A DNA stretch of 64,000 nt from Rhodococcus jostii RHA1 (GTDB taxonomy: Bacteria > Actinomycetota > Actinomycetes > Mycobacteriales > Mycobacteriaceae), in the NCBI RefSeq assembly GCF_000014565.1, contig NC_008268.1, positions 6,328,501 to 6,392,500 of the forward strand, written 5' to 3'. A program made the position numbers and the translations under genes. The notes beneath the pieces are model-generated. The model worked only from the letters and a program-made list of their open reading frames with translations, searched no databases and was not told the DNA's origin. Below, in pieces: positions 63,852 to 64,000 of the stretch. How positions within the stretch are numbered: position 1 is the first letter of the stretch; the number at the start of each line of letters is the position of its first letter.

Positions 63852-64000
63852 GCGAGACGGATCGGCTGGGCGACGACACGGTCGTCGGCATCCTGGATCG
63901 CGCCGCCCGGGGCATCAATCCCGTGCTCGATCTGGCCCTCACGGATCCGTTCGGTATCAAGCGCCGGACGTTCACCTTGACAGCGGAGGACAGGGGCGCC
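63848..64000 (+). CDS. Unidentified protein, 5' end only
   Basis: ATG 63848 overlaps the fbiC stop (ATGA), so it is cotranslated with fbiC. The 51 visible residues begin [20 protein letters not shown] and continue [22 protein letters not shown] recognise no domain in this fragment; the rest is outside the window. Confidence 0.6.
   Translation, partial: MSETDRLGDDTVVGILDRAARGINPVLDLALTDPFGIKRRTFTLTAEDRGA

Noticed and set aside
1-64000. tRNA, rRNA, riboswitch, prophage or attachment sites
   Set aside because: No cloverleaf-like, rRNA-like or known aptamer sequence, integrase or phage gene was recognised on either strand.

Overview
The window is high-GC actinobacterial DNA with dense genes, frequent GTG starts and many 4-base ATGA/GTGA overlaps. 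Gene content (mycothiol, coenzyme F420, mannosyltransferase and lipoprotein genes of mycolate-containing bacteria) and gene order point to a Rhodococcus-type organism of the Mycobacteriales; the exact species is my inference and was not checked. No rRNA, tRNA, CRISPR array, transposase or prophage was seen.

Layout. 1-7.7 kb: a truncated alpha/beta hydrolase, a DUF1304/cupin pair, a GAF-LuxR regulator, an EF-G-like GTPase (FusA2 type), an SRPBCC protein, a PhoD-like phosphatase, a CopG/Doc-type toxin-antitoxin pair and a small DUF4287 protein. 7.8-18.7 kb: htpG, an SDR reductase and a mug-type DNA glycosylase, an acyl-CoA dehydrogenase, a methyltransferase with an L,D-transpeptidase-like protein, class I fumarase, a CPBP protease and a lipase-like hydrolase. 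18.7-26.7 kb: an unannotated 45-residue peptide gene, an OmpA-like lipoprotein, an Old Yellow Enzyme, an amidohydrolase coupled to a ClC channel, an Mrr-type endonuclease and a beta-lactamase-fold hydrolase.

26.8-43.6 kb: a receiver-domain protein followed by the complete 14-gene respiratory complex I operon nuoA-N. Two junctions of this otherwise tightly packed operon (nuoB/nuoC and nuoF/nuoG) are interrupted by copies of one repeat. The repeat carries its own Shine-Dalgarno sequence and GTG start and gives both downstream proteins the same N-terminal residues (VSDEGR). nuoC-nuoD, between the first repeat and nuoE, also use visibly different third codon positions. This is the most unusual structure in the window.

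43.7-47.1 kb: a Tat-exported DUF1906 protein, an NTF2-like protein, a 24-residue peptide gene, a MarR regulator, a protein with 21 uninterrupted Ser-x-x triplets and a secreted protein. 47.4-64 kb follows the order I remember for the M. tuberculosis Rv1159-Rv1173 region: pimE-like, phhB, mutT2, typA, lpqW, mshB, Rv1171-like, fbiC. Added to it are a 58-residue Cys/Lys-rich protein, a 52-residue peptide, katA, a VOC protein, a HemD-like protein, udgB and two PH-domain membrane proteins. Together these genes serve envelope mannoconjugates (pimE, lpqW), thiol and peroxide defence (mshB, katA), nucleotide and DNA repair (mutT2, udgB, mug) and F420 synthesis (fbiC).
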